DNA from: Zychaea mexicana | Lineage: Eukaryota; Mucoromycota; Mucoromycetes; Mucorales; Lichtheimiaceae | Length of the DNA stretch: 64,000 nucleotides | NCBI RefSeq assembly: GCF_025766255.1 | Contig: NW_026516770.1 | Coordinates: 1-64,000, forward strand | Reading direction: 5' to 3' | In this document: positions 22,941 through 36,537 of the stretch, one piece after another | Layout of the letters: every line of letters begins with the position of its first letter | Position numbering within the stretch: the first letter of the stretch is position 1 | Notes under the pieces: model-generated | What the model saw: the letters and a program-made list of their open reading frames with translations, nothing else | What the model was told of the DNA's origin: nothing | Databases searched by the model: none | Position numbers and translations under genes: made by a program

Positions 22941-24485
22941 ATGGCATCAACAACGATAGACGCAGAAGAAATGCGCGTCAAGTGGTTCTACATCAAATCA
23001 GCGTCGTCGGATAATGTCGTCTCAGCAGCTAAAGTAGCCACAGACGACGAGCCGTTGATGCGGTCTCAAGTGTATGTGTGCAGTCCGCGTCATGTTGACG
23101 AAGAGCAATGGTGCTGGGATGGACAACACTTGGTGAACAAGGCAACAGAACTCGTACTTGATATTCGCAAAGGCAAGCTGTTTTCCTAACTGCTTTTTAT
23201 ATTTCGGTTTTTCATTCAGGCTATGATAATAGAAACCACATTAAGAGTAACACGCGACGTTGGACAAATTAATGGATAGGGCGGTTACGTCTGATTGAAG
23301 ACACAGACATCTGCATATACTCTAAAAAGCCCGAGGACGAGGCACTCAACCAGCGCTGGAGTGTTCAATGCGACGATCCGAACATTCCTACCTACTACAT
23401 TTGCTCTCAATCGAACTCGGGCTGGGTGCTCGACATTCGCACCGGTCATCAATCAGGCGATCAAAAACTCATTCTGTCACCACATCAAACGATCGACAAA
23501 GAGAATCAGTTATGGGTCTTTGTATCAGCAGAGAATGCAAGTAACGGGGATGAAGGAACAGAAAGTATAGCAACAAAGTCAACAGATGACGCACCACATA
23601 CATGTTGTCCGTCTCACGCGAGAACGCTGGTCATACGGATTTCTGGTGACATACCTCATCATTTCATCACCGAAGCTTACCGTTTCTCGAACAATCCCTT
23701 CACTGCTATGAACAGTTCTGCATTTGGAGCGTCGTTATCGAGGACCTTATCCCACGCAAGCACATCATCTAGTCATAGCATCAATGAGCAGGATCAGTTT
23801 CCCGCGTACGGACTGACGCCTGCGAAACGAGGATCTCAAAGTTCAGTTACCGCAGGTCTCACACTGAATGCTTTTAAAGAATGCCATCAACTCGTGTACC
23901 TTGAACGTAACCCTCATTTAAGGTAAACGACGTGACGAATGTGCGTTTCTCTCTCTCTTCTTGTGTAACTGTATGGAAGACGCGTATACTTTTGCACGAC
24001 TTTTATGTTATACTTTAAAAGAAGATACTTCAATTTTACACGCAGCTCAACCTCTTGTTGTTTTTCTCTAGCGATAAGACGATTGCCATGGCAGCCGCGT
24101 ATCACGTATGGCAGACATGGAAGGAGCAGCAAGTTTCACTTTTGACACGACAGTCCGGAGGATTTGCGAGTGAAGAGCAGGAAGACGCCGAGACAACCCG
24201 CGCACGGTTGCAAGCCATGGCACAAGATGAGGTACCACCTAACACCAGTTGTCATCTGTCTTTCTCTCGCCTTTTACATGTATACCCCCTCCCCCGGTTC
24301 GTATACAGTGATACGCCCTAAATCAACGACTAAAATTCCTATTTATATCATATATGATTACTTACTAGGCGTCCAAAATCTTTGATCACTACAGCGATCA
24401 GCTGAATAATCACAAGGAAACGGCTCTTGTACTAACTAAACGCCTGATTATCAGCCTTTGCACGATGACACCGCAATCTCCATGA
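22941..24485 (+). CDS. Beta-trefoil (ricin-B-like) lectin domain protein
   Basis: Four exons (22941-23172, 23280-23922, 24072-24231, 24369-24485) give 383 residues with a whole codon total. Residues ~10-190 carry the repeated trefoil pattern. There is an EEQWCWDGQHLVNKATELVL block, then ALNQRWSV (a Q-x-W motif), SGWVLDIRTGH and ENQLWVF. The C-terminal half is an S/T-rich linker and a helical tail (AAAYHVWQTWKEQQVSLL). There is no signal peptide, so it is probably an intracellular carbohydrate-binding protein like those frequent in Mucoromycota. The first intron appears to start with GC (AAAG|GCAAGC) rather than GT; the frame across it (DIRKGRLRLIEDTD) supports this. The fold is well supported; the ligand is unknown. 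Confidence 0.82.
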
Positions 24486-25959
24486 AAGCGTAAAAGCACA
24501 CACGCACACAAAGCATTAACAACAATATTCACTACCGATTCACACATGCCATACAACAAGCAATAATTCTACTACCTTTATTTTTCCGGCTGTGCTATAG
24601 CCCCCGGTCGACTTTTTTTCCTCCTCCCTTTCCCATTGTAGTAGTAGTAGCCTGTAATACTTTAGCCTTTCCTGTTGTTTTTATTTTCCTTGGCCATCAA
24701 AATCTTACCAGTTTTATTCATAGAGCGCGGGAACCTACGACCTTTTACCCGACGTGATGGCAGGGCACCAAAATTACTCTACTACAGTTACTGCTACATT
24801 CTCTTATACATCTCCTTTTCCTTGATCATAATTATGCTTCTTTTTTCTGCTATGCGTCTGATTTACTTGTTTTCTGTATGCCTTTTTACTCATTCTTCGC
24901 TTCGCTCGTTCGTTCACCCTAAAATTTTCTTTGAAAGTAAGTGAGCAAGTAATAAAGTTCTGTATCAAATCCGCTTATGTACACAGATTCTCCCAAATGA
25001 AAAAGAAGCTTTTTTCTTTTTTTTTTCTTAATTCTCCCAACCTTATTTCATATCCTCGGGTTGCACATCAGCTGGGTCTTGCTTGCTTGTTGCTCCATCT
25101 ACAAGCCACTATGTCGTACGTTGCCATGGATCCTTTTAGCTGGTTGCTATATGGAGACACAAAATTCCTAACAACAAGAACAATATAGCATCTTTCCCAA
25201 TATAGCAATAAATTCGTGGGGAGAGAGAGAGAGAGAGAGACGGCTTCTTTTGTAATGCGGTCAGATATGCTGTTAACCGTACACACACAGTATGGTCTTG
25301 TGTTTAAGTTTTCATGGGAACAACACTCCCATCCACTTTGAAAAAGACAATGCTATAGTCATGATCTGAATAGTGGAATGAATGTGAAAAGTTTTTAACT
25401 TTTTTTTTTGGAGGAGCTTACTGAATTGGATCAGTGACAAAGTAATTTTGCTGTTTAAGAAATCCAGAAGAACATTCATATGGACAACAATAAGGATCAG
25501 AGAGCGTAGAAAGTAATTAATATGACAAACAAATAAAGTGCCTCGCGTAATTGTTGAATTACTCCCTCTATTTATACAGACTTAACGCACTTCGTTTTCC
25601 GCCTCCCGCTTCCGTAACGTGTCCTACTATCCCTCTTACCCTATGCATTATATTCAATAAATCCGCGCATGCGCGTACAGACGTACAACTGCTGTATTTT
25701 ATCGGAATAGACATAAATGGCAAGTACACAATAGTTTGTTGTTTGGTGAATCCGTTTTATTATGGAATTTCTATACATTTTGAGACTTTACAAAAGCAAA
25801 TTGTGTGATGTTGTGGTTCTGAAGAGGCGCGAGGTTGTCGTGTACACGGTGAATAGAGAGAGGTGAGTGCGATGGATACTTTTTTTTTTCACCCTTTCAC
25901 TTTGGATAAAAAAAAAAGATGTACAATGTTGTGTGTGTGAATGAATGCAGTGTATGTTC
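24486..25959. other. Intergenic, CT-rich and AT-rich, no gene seen
   Basis: 3' flank of the lectin gene and then low-complexity sequence. A (GA)n run lies at about 25221-25239. Short frames have no domains. Confidence 0.5.
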
Positions 25960-26397
25960 TTATTGTGGTGAGGACGAGGAGGATGATTCAAACCGTTTGG
26001 CAGCTTCTTTCATCCAAGGCTTCGGTGCTTGCGGTGCAAGGTTTGCCTACACAAAAGAATTGTTTTTTTTTGTTTGGTTTCCCCGTTAATCCCTTATAAA
26101 TCCCCTTTCTACCAATTACTTGCTCGACGGTCAAAAAGAGAATACAAGCTAGTGTAATACCTTGACAAGTAGCTTTTCGACGGTCTCGCTAGGTTGAGCA
26201 CCAACGGTCAGCCAGTACTTTACACGGTCGAAGTTGAGATTGACAAGTTTGTTGCCTGCTTCGTCGGGAATCGGATTGTAAGTGCCCACTTTTTCAATGG
26301 GCTTGCTGTTACGTGCTGTCCGAGCATTGGCGACAACAATGTGGTAGTATGGAAGATTTCGACGACCGAAACGGGCAAGACGCATGCGGACGACCAT
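25960..26397 (-). CDS. MRPS16: Mitochondrial small-subunit ribosomal protein bS16
   Basis: Two exons (26397-26161, 26046-25960) give 107 residues. The sequence [20 protein letters not shown] is the bS16 N-terminus, followed by [13 protein letters not shown] and [19 protein letters not shown], all hallmark blocks of the family. The C-terminal extension ([16 protein letters not shown]) is typical of mitochondrial versions. It acts in the mitoribosome small subunit. As in many fungi there is no long cleavable presequence; the basic N-terminus itself may direct import. The 114-nt intron has clean GT-AG borders and keeps phase 0. Confidence 0.95.
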
Positions 26398-28354
26398 GGT
26401 TGTGTGTAATTAGTAAGTTGTGTATGAATGAATGTTGTCGACGAACCTGGTGTTTCTGCTGAAGTAGGGCAATTTCCATGGTCACGTCAATAACTCCGCC
26501 CAGCTTCACATCAGCCACCAATAGCGCACAAGTCTGAACGGCTTTGCTCTCGTCGTCGGTTACAGCTTCCACAAAAGCAAAAGCTGCCTATTCACACTTT
26601 TAATTTTATTATCTTTGTAAGATTTTGATAGCCTTCTGCCATCTTTTTGATTGATTTTGCTGTGAGACAGAGATGGATCTGGCTTTACGCTTCTCGACGG
26701 TGCCGTTCGTTGTAAAGCAGGAAAGCTCTATATCGTTGGTCTGGCTGTTCACCATATGTTGTTGTTGGTATGATAATGAAGCTTTAGAAGTTGCAACGGC
26801 GCTTGCTGATTGTTTTATGCACTGCAATCTTCCGTAACAGCTTTCTCCTATGCGCTTTTCTTTTTAACTCGCATTTCGAATTTAAACAGGAAAAGAACAC
26901 TGTATCATCAAAGAACTCATGCAACGGGAGATTTTAGCTCCGGTCTACCAATTTCGGGCCAGCGTAAAACAGGTGGCTCGAAGCGAGATCAATAAGGGTC
27001 ATCGTGCTGTTGCTGACAATAATAACCTCAATGACGTTGGTCATATAGGTATATCAGTGCCGATGAATCGCTTCTTCCTATCCTTGTTTAATAATTCGCT
27101 TGTCTGCGCTTATACGGTTTTTTTTTGGATGGCAGGGAATTATACAGTGTCGTGTTAAATATGGATACAAGCAAAGACGGCCGTGCTACATACTGAACGC
27201 TGATGCAAGACATATCATTTGTTTGTTTTGTAGTATGTGTTGAGTCATTGTATCACTCGTGTAAGCTGCTGTTGGGATGGTTATTTATCTCATTGTTTAC
27301 AAAAAAGTGTTGTGCTCTACATATTGAATGCATGTTATTATCACACACTCTTTATTAAAGAAGATACGATGTAGATCTTTATAACGTTCAGCAAGGTGTG
27401 CCCATTGGTTTCTTTCTCTATCAAATATCCCTGTTCTCTCGCTTTCATTCATGAACTCACATAGTTGTTCTTCTACTATATCATTTTCAGTTTTTACTGG
27501 TGACTGACCGACAAACACCTATATTATTCTTTCACTGCTACGAAGGCATTCATACCAATGTTTTACGAAGCGAATGAGATCCGTTTGAGGAAATAAACAT
27601 GGCAGGAGAAAGGAGGGAAGGAAAGAAGAATGCCAAATATGCATTGGGAAGGGAAAAATCCATGTCAAGCTTTCTTACAAACGGCGCTGACCTAGAGGAT
27701 TTCTGTCAGCTCTGGTGGGGGGAATTGGTCGAAAGCTTATTGCAAAAGCAGATATAATTCAAGAAACACACACGTAAAGCGGTGCAGGGCGTTTGGATGA
27801 ATCTCCTTAAATCAGAAAAGCCAGATCTCAAACTATGCAAAACTTCTGGGGTATGCAGTGACGAGCTTGTGGCGACTTCTTTACAGACTAAACTTAATAC
27901 CAAGTGCCGAAAATCGTCGCTTAGATATACGGTTCAGTAGCCTTATATATCGCGGAGCTGGCAGTACAGCCACGCTATGTTCTCGTTTATAGAATATCGC
28001 GCATTTTATCAGAAGATAATGATCGAAAGCGAGAGAAGAGCTTCTTTTTTATGATGACATATTAAGAAGTGTGCGTGTGATTGAAGGCGGATACAGGAGG
28101 ATGACGAAATGAGGTGACAGAAAAGGTTGTGTATGTGTGTGTGGGGTATAACAGCTTACATGAGCCTGAGTGGTAATCTTTTACCATAGATAGTGTCGAT
28201 GAGCTATTTGGGATTCGCACACCGAATTCGGATGACTAACCTTCATCCGGTAAATTTAAGGACATAACGCCGAAAACGTGGAGAAGGACAAAAGCTGGCC
28301 TTTTTTCTTTCTCACTTTTAGATCTCATAATCCGCTTTCCCACCTGTCAGCACA
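26398..28354. other. Region with unresolved short coding-like frames
   Basis: No gene is firmly supported. Three stretches look coding-like: a minus frame at about 26587-26450 (FVEAVTDDESKAVQTCALLV) directly upstream of bS16; a plus stretch at about 26890-27046 (KELMQREILAPVYQFRASVK) ending in a possible donor; and a minus frame at 27518-27297. I could not connect them by splicing to starts or stops. They may be exons of small genes or 5' untranslated exons. Confidence 0.35.
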
Positions 28355-31300
28355 ATGGCCACAAATCAGCAGCAAAAGCAGGCAAGAAGACGATTGCGAC
28401 AATTGGGAAAGGCTTTGTCAGAGACGCAAGCCGGCTGGTCCGACTCTGAAGAAGACAGCGATCTTATTCACGAAGGTAATATGAAACAACCTTTCTTTCC
28501 ACTTTTTTCTTTTATTAAAAGACTACAGCAAAAAAAAAAAACTCATACTGTTGTCCAGTTAATGTCAAGTCTGTTCGCATCGGCGACGTCGTGATGCAAG
28601 TTACGCCGCCAGAGAATCCCGAGCTTGTTCCGGAGCACGAAAGTCCTTTTTATGAGAACTCGCAGGTATAAAAAAATAGCTCTGTAACAATGCGGAAATT
28701 CATGCAGGAACTTGAACTAAAAAAAAGTATAATATAGGAAATTTTAAGACATTTGCGATGGTAAGTAATGCAAACAATTCAGAATAGACACAATTTTGGT
28801 TTCTTGACACTTTATATCTGACCTGGGATGGAATGAACTTGACGCTTTGCAGGATGATGCAAAAGGATAAGGTACGCTAATAACCTTTCTCACATCAGTG
28901 GAGTGTATGATGTTCCTCGTGATATATATGCTTACTCAGATCCATATAGCTCGGTCAAGATATCTTTTTGATCGGTCCGCCTGGTCCTCTCCGTCGATCA
29001 TTAATAATGAAATACGCCGAAATGACACAACGCGAGTAAGTGTGAGATTCATTGTTACATTTACTTTATGTCCTTTCCTTTATAACTCTTTGTGTACAAA
29101 ACAACAGAATCGAATATGTCGCATTATCTAAAGATGTCACCGATGCTGATCTGAAACAACGCCGAGAATTACAAAATGGCACATCTTTTTATGTGGATCA
29201 GGCAGCTGTGCGTGCTGCCATCCATGGACGCATTCTGGTCTTGGATGGCATTGAAAAGGCAGAGCGCAACGTGCTTCCAATTTTAAACAACTTGCTCGAA
29301 AACCGAGAAATGGGATTGGATGATGGCCGATTTTTGACAACGAAGGATGTAAAGGATGCTGCGGGCTACAGCAAGTTTGAGAAAGTCAGCGACCGATTCT
29401 TGGTATTTGCGTTAGGTAGATACTAGTTCTTCCAAGATTGCGTGTGTCTGTTCTGGGGAACTCTTTGACGGCGTTTACTAATACTTCTGTATATGCACAT
29501 AGGTCTGCCTGTACCCCCGTATGTCGGTTATCCATTGGATCCCCCGTTGCGATCGCGTTTCCAAAGCCGTGATGTCCGCGCGCCTCATTACACTACCCAA
29601 GTAAACCAGATCATGACACTTACCAACAACAAGGCCCCTCGTGATTTGGTCGAACGACTTGTATCCATTAGCTCAGTCCTGAGTGTACAGCCTGACAAAA
29701 GCGCTGCTCGTGAGATCGATGTACCTGAATTCCCCATGACCGTCGAGACACTGGCCAGCTTGTTAGCTGTATTGCCACATGCACATCCACGTTTCTTTGT
29801 GGATTTGCTCTATCCTTACCCTATGCTGCCAACGTGCGACCTCGAACAGCTGGGCGTCATTGAATCCGCTTATCGCCGTTTTGGTGTGCGTGGACGCGTG
29901 GTCGAGGCACACGAAGAAGTTACCCAAACCTTCTCTGGATATCAACTTGCCAATATTGAAGCTCACAAGCCCGTTATTTCTATTGATGAGAGCTACCAAG
30001 TTCATCGTGCTATTGCTACCTTTTCACATGTGAATCAAACAGCATTGGGATTGCCCGTCTCGAGTGGCCCCAATCCATTCAGTCCCGCCGAATTCTTCGT
30101 CGAGACGCCATATCATCGCGAGATCTTTACGTCGATGGTTCTTGTGCATGCTGGCGGTCATGATATTTGTTTGGTGGGCACCCACAAGGGTGTTGGCAAG
30201 TCTGCCCTGGTTCGTCATTGTAAGTATCGCTTTTTGTTAATGATCCAAAGAGTTTTCTTTGTGCGACATGAATTTTTTATTTACCCCGCAATTGTTTCTT
30301 TCTGGAAAGTTGCACGAAACCTTGGTTACACCATCGACTACATTCCTCTGTACAGAGACATGTCATCCCGCGATCTGCTTCAACGGCGTTCGACTACACC
30401 TCAGGGTGACACCGTGTGGGATGTATGTGTACCCGGTAGAATAGAGGATAATATCTCAAACGCGAATTAACCTTTTCTTCAAAAACACTGCAGAACTCGC
30501 TCTTGGTCGAAGCTGCGATCCATGGTCACTTGGCAGTTCTGGATGGTATCGAAGCTTTGTCGTACGGCACTTTGAACACTTTGCAGCGCCTTGTTTGCGA
30601 ACGTGAAATGCAGCTTCCTGACGGAACACGCTTGATCAATGCCCATCGCTACGAGAAGCTGATGAAGAAAAATAAAATGACAATCGAAGAGCTTGACGCT
30701 AAGCGTTTGGTGCCCATCCATCCTTCATTCCGCATCATCGCTCTTGCACGTGCTGGTGTGAGTGGTCAAAGTGATACCCAAGCAGGCTCCTGGCTGACGG
30801 CCGAAATTCTCTCCATGTTCCATTTCGTTGTTGTCGACAGTCTTCCCTCTCAGGTAATGCATGGACACTCGTTTGTGTGTCGTGCGCCACACACATATTA
30901 TGCGTAAAGCACATTATAATCAAACACATACTCATACATTACTGTGTGTATCAGGAGGAACAAGAGGTGCTCAAAACGCTCTCACCTGGCGTCAATGAGT
31001 CCAAGCTGCATCAATTGCTTACTTTTGCGCGTCGCCTTCGTCGTGAAAAGGATGATACAATCCGAATGCTTTCAAGCGCATTATCGACACGCCAATTGAT
31101 TCGCATTTGTCGCCGTCTTGCATATTTCGAAGACGAAGATCTATACAAGGCTATCCACAAAGCAGCTCTTTCCCGGTTCATGCCTGTTGCTGCAAAGACA
31201 GTTCTGCACGAACTGATGATCGCCAACGGCATTTACCCACCCAAGAATGAAGCCCGTTTGGAAGACCTTCAGATAGAACTCCTGCCATCCCGCCAGAACC

Positions 31301-34300
31301 CTGAACAAGTCAGAATCGGCAACGTGATTGAATCTGTGTTTAAGGGTGGCGATCCTATGCTTATTCCCAACGTTGTTTTCCATGAAAATCCTGCCCATAC
31401 CGAAATTCTCCGCGAAATGCTCAAGGACTATCAGCTCGGTGACCACTTGTTGCTGATCGGTAATCAAGGTGTCGGCAAGAACAAGCTTGCTGACTATTTC
31501 TTACAATTGCTTCAGCTTCCTCGCGAGTACATTCAGTTGCATCGTGACAGCACTGTGCAAAGTCTGACCACCACTCCTGCTATCCGTGATGGTGTTCTCA
31601 TCTTTGAAGATTCACCTCTTGTCAAGGCTGTTCGTGATGGTAAGCTGTTAATATACCCCCGTCTCTGTACAACAACATACACAGGGAATTTGTATAGGGA
31701 CTCTGGAGGTCAAGTATATGGTTTATTAATATTCAACTTTTCGAATGTATCGAATGTATGTAATGATTTACATAGGCACTATCTTGGTTATCGATGAGGC
31801 TGATAAGGCTCCTACCTATGTTACTGCAGTATTGAAGAGTTTGGTTGAAGACGGCCAAATGGTTTTGGGAGACGGTCGTCGCATTGTCGCCAAGGAGTCC
31901 GATGTTCAAGATGGTGATCGCTATCTGCTTATCCATCCTGTAAGTTTGGCTTTTATCCATGAGACATGGTACTCTTCCACTTACGCACGACCAATGATCC
32001 ATATACAAAAAATAGAATTTCCGCATGATTGTTCTCGCCAACCGTCCGGGATATCCCTTCTTGGGTATGTTGTATATTCTGTTTGGAGGAAATTGATAAA
32101 CAGTTTGACTTTTAACACATGGTCCTTGCTTCGTAGGTAACGATTTCTATCGCGAAATTGGTGATGTTTTTAGTTGGTAAGGATGTTCTAAGATAGAGTG
32201 ACGCACCGTGTTTTTGTCTGCTTACACGTTTCTGTTATTGTTGTTGTTGCTAGTCATGCTGTTGATAATCCGGACAAGGCATCAGAGGTATAGTTGTTTG
32301 TATGACTTTGAGATCAAGAGGGTAGAGTTAACCTAACAAGACACTCTCAACTATACGCACGTAGATGTACTTGCTTCGCAAATACGGCCCTGATGTTCCA
32401 GAGGATATGCTCGAAAAGCTCTCGAGCGCATTTACAGATTTGCGTAAGCTTGTTGATGAGGGGTAAGTTAAAATAATAGTTACTTCATCACATGTTATAC
32501 AACAAATTATTGACACTGAACAACATGATATAGTCTGATTACATATCCATATTCCACTCGCGAGTTGGTCAATATTGTACTCCATTTACAAAATTATCCA
32601 GGCGAAGGCATTTCCAAGATCATGCAGAACGTGTTTGATTTTGATCAGTATGATCAAGCGTCGAAGGAAATGCTTATTGAAATTTTTGAAAAGCATGGTA
32701 TCCCCGTCGGTTTGGAGTCTGAATTTACCATGAACCTCGGTGAAATCGTGGAATTGGGCGAGCCGCTGTTGAGCGAACGATGGAGCCGTGTCGATCAAGC
32801 TGCCAAGGCCGAAGTCAAGGTGGAGACCGCTGCTATGGCTATCCGGGTATGTTAACACACAGGATCCACGCGCACCTACATAAACAAATATCGACTCTTG
32901 TCGTAGAAAAAAGGTTTTGTGCTGACATAATGATCTACGCTGTATGTGCAATAGGGCGGTTGGGAACTAGACGTAGGCAAAAAGTGGAAGCAATTGGATC
33001 GAAAGGAAGGTCGATCCGTCACCTTCTCGGAACAACTGTACAACTTTACTATTCCAACCCGAGGCGAGGCATTAGATATTGCTGCTTTGGATGATGGATC
33101 TCTTTTCGCCGTCACTACGAACCCTGTTACGCTTCATCATGTCGATCCTCGCCATCAGCGTGTGGACAGCTTGGATCTTTACGAATACTTCCCTCTGCAA
33201 AGAGGTAAGAGAATTTTTTTTATCTTTTTCTGTGTGTTGCCTAGAGGTTATTAATCACTCTTAACTATCAAATTACAGCTCCTCCACGTCTTCGTATTGC
33301 TGTTATCCGTGTGAAGGGCTTTGTCAAGTACTTGGCATTGCATAATCCGTCCAACAATGAATTGCTATGCTGCGATTTCAACAAGAAGACTGTGACTTCT
33401 GTGGTGGTATGTATCTTCATGAAGCTGAAAGGCGGGAAAGATGCTAAACTATGCGTTTATGTGTTCTGAAATGAAAATGATAATAGCTTCGTGGAATGGA
33501 ACCTGTCAAGTCAGTAATGTGTGACGAATTGAGCTCGCTCGGTATCCTTGGTAAGATTTTGATCAACCCCGTATTAATCAGAAAGAGTTATTCTTTGGGC
33601 TTCTACTCATCATATACTTTTGTTTGCATTTCGTAATAGTTTTCTATCAAGAAGATAAGGCTGGTGTTGCTGTTCTCGATTTCAACACTTCCCAGCAACA
33701 TACCCTTACGTTGCCAACTCGCAGTACGTATACCAAAGAATTGAAAGTTACCTCCTAGTAATCTGTTCTGACGCATAATTTATCGTATATTCGCATAGTC
33801 GAACAACTTCTTGTTGTTGAGCCAAACCTCTGGTTTGCCCGTGGTAGCCGTGATGCCAAGACGTACGCCTTTTACTCTATGAATGATGGCATCCCTTCTG
33901 TCCTCGAACCCATCGAAATTCTTGGTCAAAATGGTCAACCTGTTGGTGAGCTTGCCAACGTTTTCTGGCATGAGTTTGCGTAAGTTAATAGGCCACTTTG
34001 ATCAAAATGCTCTCTGCATGCACAACCTTTGCATATGATTCAAGTCATCAAAAAACTGAACTTTTGTATTTTAAACTAGACTTGGATATAAGTTTGCACA
34101 AAATGCAAAGGCGCATAAGTTCGGTACTGTTCTGCAAGGCTGCAACCATGACAACTTTATCAACAAATCTGGCCCTGTCGATCTTTTGGCATACCTTATA
34201 AGTGGACCTGTTGAGGAAGTACCCAAGCGTATCAAGGGCTGTGCCTTGTACTTGACCCGATCTCAGCAAATGGCGGTCATCAAGCCATCTGCCGACGGTC

Positions 34301-36537
34301 GTCCTGAAAGCTTTTTGGATATTATCAACCCCGCCCGTAACCAAGTATGGCGCATCAAGATGCCTTTGGCTGACATGAGCAACATTGATGCGTACGTTTT
34401 CCCTCTTGCTTTTAAACTTCCCTTATCATTTTCATATCGCTAATTTACCCGCTTTTTTTCCGTGTACAAATAGCGAATACCCGGCCGCAACTTTTGCCCG
34501 CTTCCAAGTGGAACGCCATGTTGCATCCATGTGTGAACTTAACAACGGTAACTTGGTTACCATGGATGCTTCTGGTATCGTACGCGTGTGGCAAGTCCAA
34601 TCTACCGACTTATACAACGCTGCACAGACCTGGAAGCAGATGGTCGGCGTAGATCAGAACGCATTGTCCATTATCTATGAAACTGACAAGGTTTGTACAG
34701 TACCGTATTACAGAAGCAATAAGGGTGGATAAGCCATGGATATGAGTCAATATGAAAACGTAAAATAATTTTAGGATCAAGAAGAAGCAAACGGTCAAGT
34801 TGGTGAGCACACTGGCGAAGCTGGCAAAGGACAGGGCAAAGGCGAAGGCAAAGGTAAAGGCAATGGAAAAGGTCAAGGCTCTGGCGGCGGTCAGGGTGCT
34901 GGTGACGGCAGCAATGGCGGTGACGGCGGAGAAAGCCAGCAAGGTGCAAGCGGTGGCGGCGGCAGTGGCGCAGGCGCTGGATTGAACGAAGGTGGTCGTG
35001 ATGAAGCAACTTTTGAAGACATTGAGAATCTCAAACTGGTATGCCATCAATAACTGGTTTTTGTTTTGTTTTTTTCGTTGTTATTATCTGCTTGATACTC
35101 AATCTTCTTATGAAATCTATTCAATAGCGCACTGCAAGTGATCAACCGGAAACCGTGGGCGAAGCGCAAAGGTAAAACTCGAAATACACATCCTGATGCT
35201 TAGTGAAACTTTTCAGTGAATTTGATAATGCTTCTATTTTGGTAGAGAAATGCACGAGCAATCGATGGAAAAAATGTTGAAAAAGCTTGACATGACCCAC
35301 GGCGATTACACGGTAAGAAAATTGGATCAACCAGTTTTGACCTTTCTATATGTATCAGCGTATGCTAATTGTTATCTATTTTTAGGTATTTCAAAAATAC
35401 ATGGAAAATGTGCGCCGCGAAATTCGTGAATTGCGCGTTATTCTCGAAAGCGCTGAAGCCAAAAACAAGGAACGTGTGTGGTTGAAAAATCAAACATCTG
35501 GTGACCTTGATGATACCAAAATGTAAGCTTCTAGTAGCCGCTTGTATATATAGCTATAAGACAAATGGATACATTTTGCTAAAACGGTATATATCCCTAG
35601 TATTGAAGGATTGACAGGTGAACGTGCCATCTACCGGAAACGCGGTGAAGATGATCCTGAAATTGGCCTGTTCCAAGATAAGCCCAAGCGCATGAAATTC
35701 GTTTTTGACTTATCAGCTAGGTATGGATTGGTCTTTTCTTGTTTGTAAGAAAGAGTTGGAGAGAAAACGTTCTTTGTGTTAATCCACTTGCGAAACAAAT
35801 TTCTAGTATGTACCGGTTCAACACGCATGACCGCCGTCTCGAACGATCACTTGAAGTAGCACTCATGCTGATGGAATCCTTCCGTGGTTTCGAACACAAG
35901 TTCGCTTACAGTATCATTGGTCACAGTGGTGATGGTGCTAATATCGAATTTGTTGTACCCGGCAAATATCCCAAGACCGAAAAGGAAGAGTTCGAGATCA
36001 TTAACAAAATGCGAGCACACTCTCAATACTGCTTAAGTGGAGGTAAAGTAACAGCTTTCTTTTTCTCAAAGTGTAGCGGCTGATTCTTAATATGTACTAA
36101 CCGTATCACTTCACCGATTTCTTTGTATTATAGATAACACTCTTGGTGCAGCATCTCATTCTGTTAAAGAGATTGTCAAGGAAGAAGCTGACGATTACTT
36201 TGTCGTCGTTCTTTCTGATGCTAATATCACTCAATACAATATCCACCCCAACGACATTGCTCGTGTTCTGAAATCGGACGACCGAGTCACTGCCCAAATG
36301 ATTTTCATTGGCTCTCTTCAGGATCAAGCTGAACGGTATGTGATAAACCTTCATTTCTATTTCCTGAGATCTTGTTCCTGCCTGGTTTCTTTACCATTGC
36401 CACTCACTGTGACATTCTTTTCGTGACATATTGATAGGTTGAAGCAAGCTCTTGGTAGCCAAGCCCATGTTTGCTCAGAAAACAAGGACCTTCCTAAGAT
36501 TATGAAGGCAATGTTCTTGTCTTCTATGCTTAAGTAG
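28355..36537 (+). CDS. VWA8: von Willebrand factor A domain-containing protein 8 (MoxR-type AAA+ ATPase with VWA domain)
   Basis: About 31 exons with 50-110 nt introns encode roughly 1,880 residues, close to the animal protein (~1,900). It has a short charged N-terminus and then a first AAA+ module with a degenerate Walker A (IGPPGPLRRS) and IEYVALSKD...DLKQRRE. AAIHGRILVLDGIEKAERNVLP and LENREM follow. The second module has Walker A GTHKGVGKS. The third has GNQGVGKN with Walker B ILVIDEADK. A long beta-rich middle leads to a Gly/Lys-rich linker (about 34790-34985). The C-terminal VWA domain has a metal-site motif DLSASMYR and ends IMKAMFLSSMLK. VWA8 proteins are mitochondrial or peroxisomal ATPases of poorly defined role. 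Exons 3 and 4 are only 23 and 19 nt. No clear mitochondrial presequence is visible. Confidence 0.95.
34790..34985 (+). repeat. GK/GG-rich repetitive linker in VWA8
   Basis: Codons for G-K-G-Q/E/N-G-K units followed by a Gly/Ser/Asp run, a low-complexity hinge between the ATPase body and the VWA domain. Its complement gives a spurious long minus-strand frame. Confidence 0.7.

Noticed and set aside
22101..22981. Several long minus-strand frames, Cys/Ser/Leu-rich
   Set aside because: Three overlapping frames are open at once over a CAG-repeat and purine-rich promoter, with no domain and no splice signals.
26450..26587. Minus-strand coding-like stretch VEAVTDDESKAVQTC
   Set aside because: Could not be linked to a start, a stop or neighbouring exons; left as unresolved rather than called a gene.
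34610..35050. Long minus-strand ORF rich in Ala, Phe and Leu
   Set aside because: Antisense of the GK-rich VWA8 coding exon; the sense strand is fully explained.
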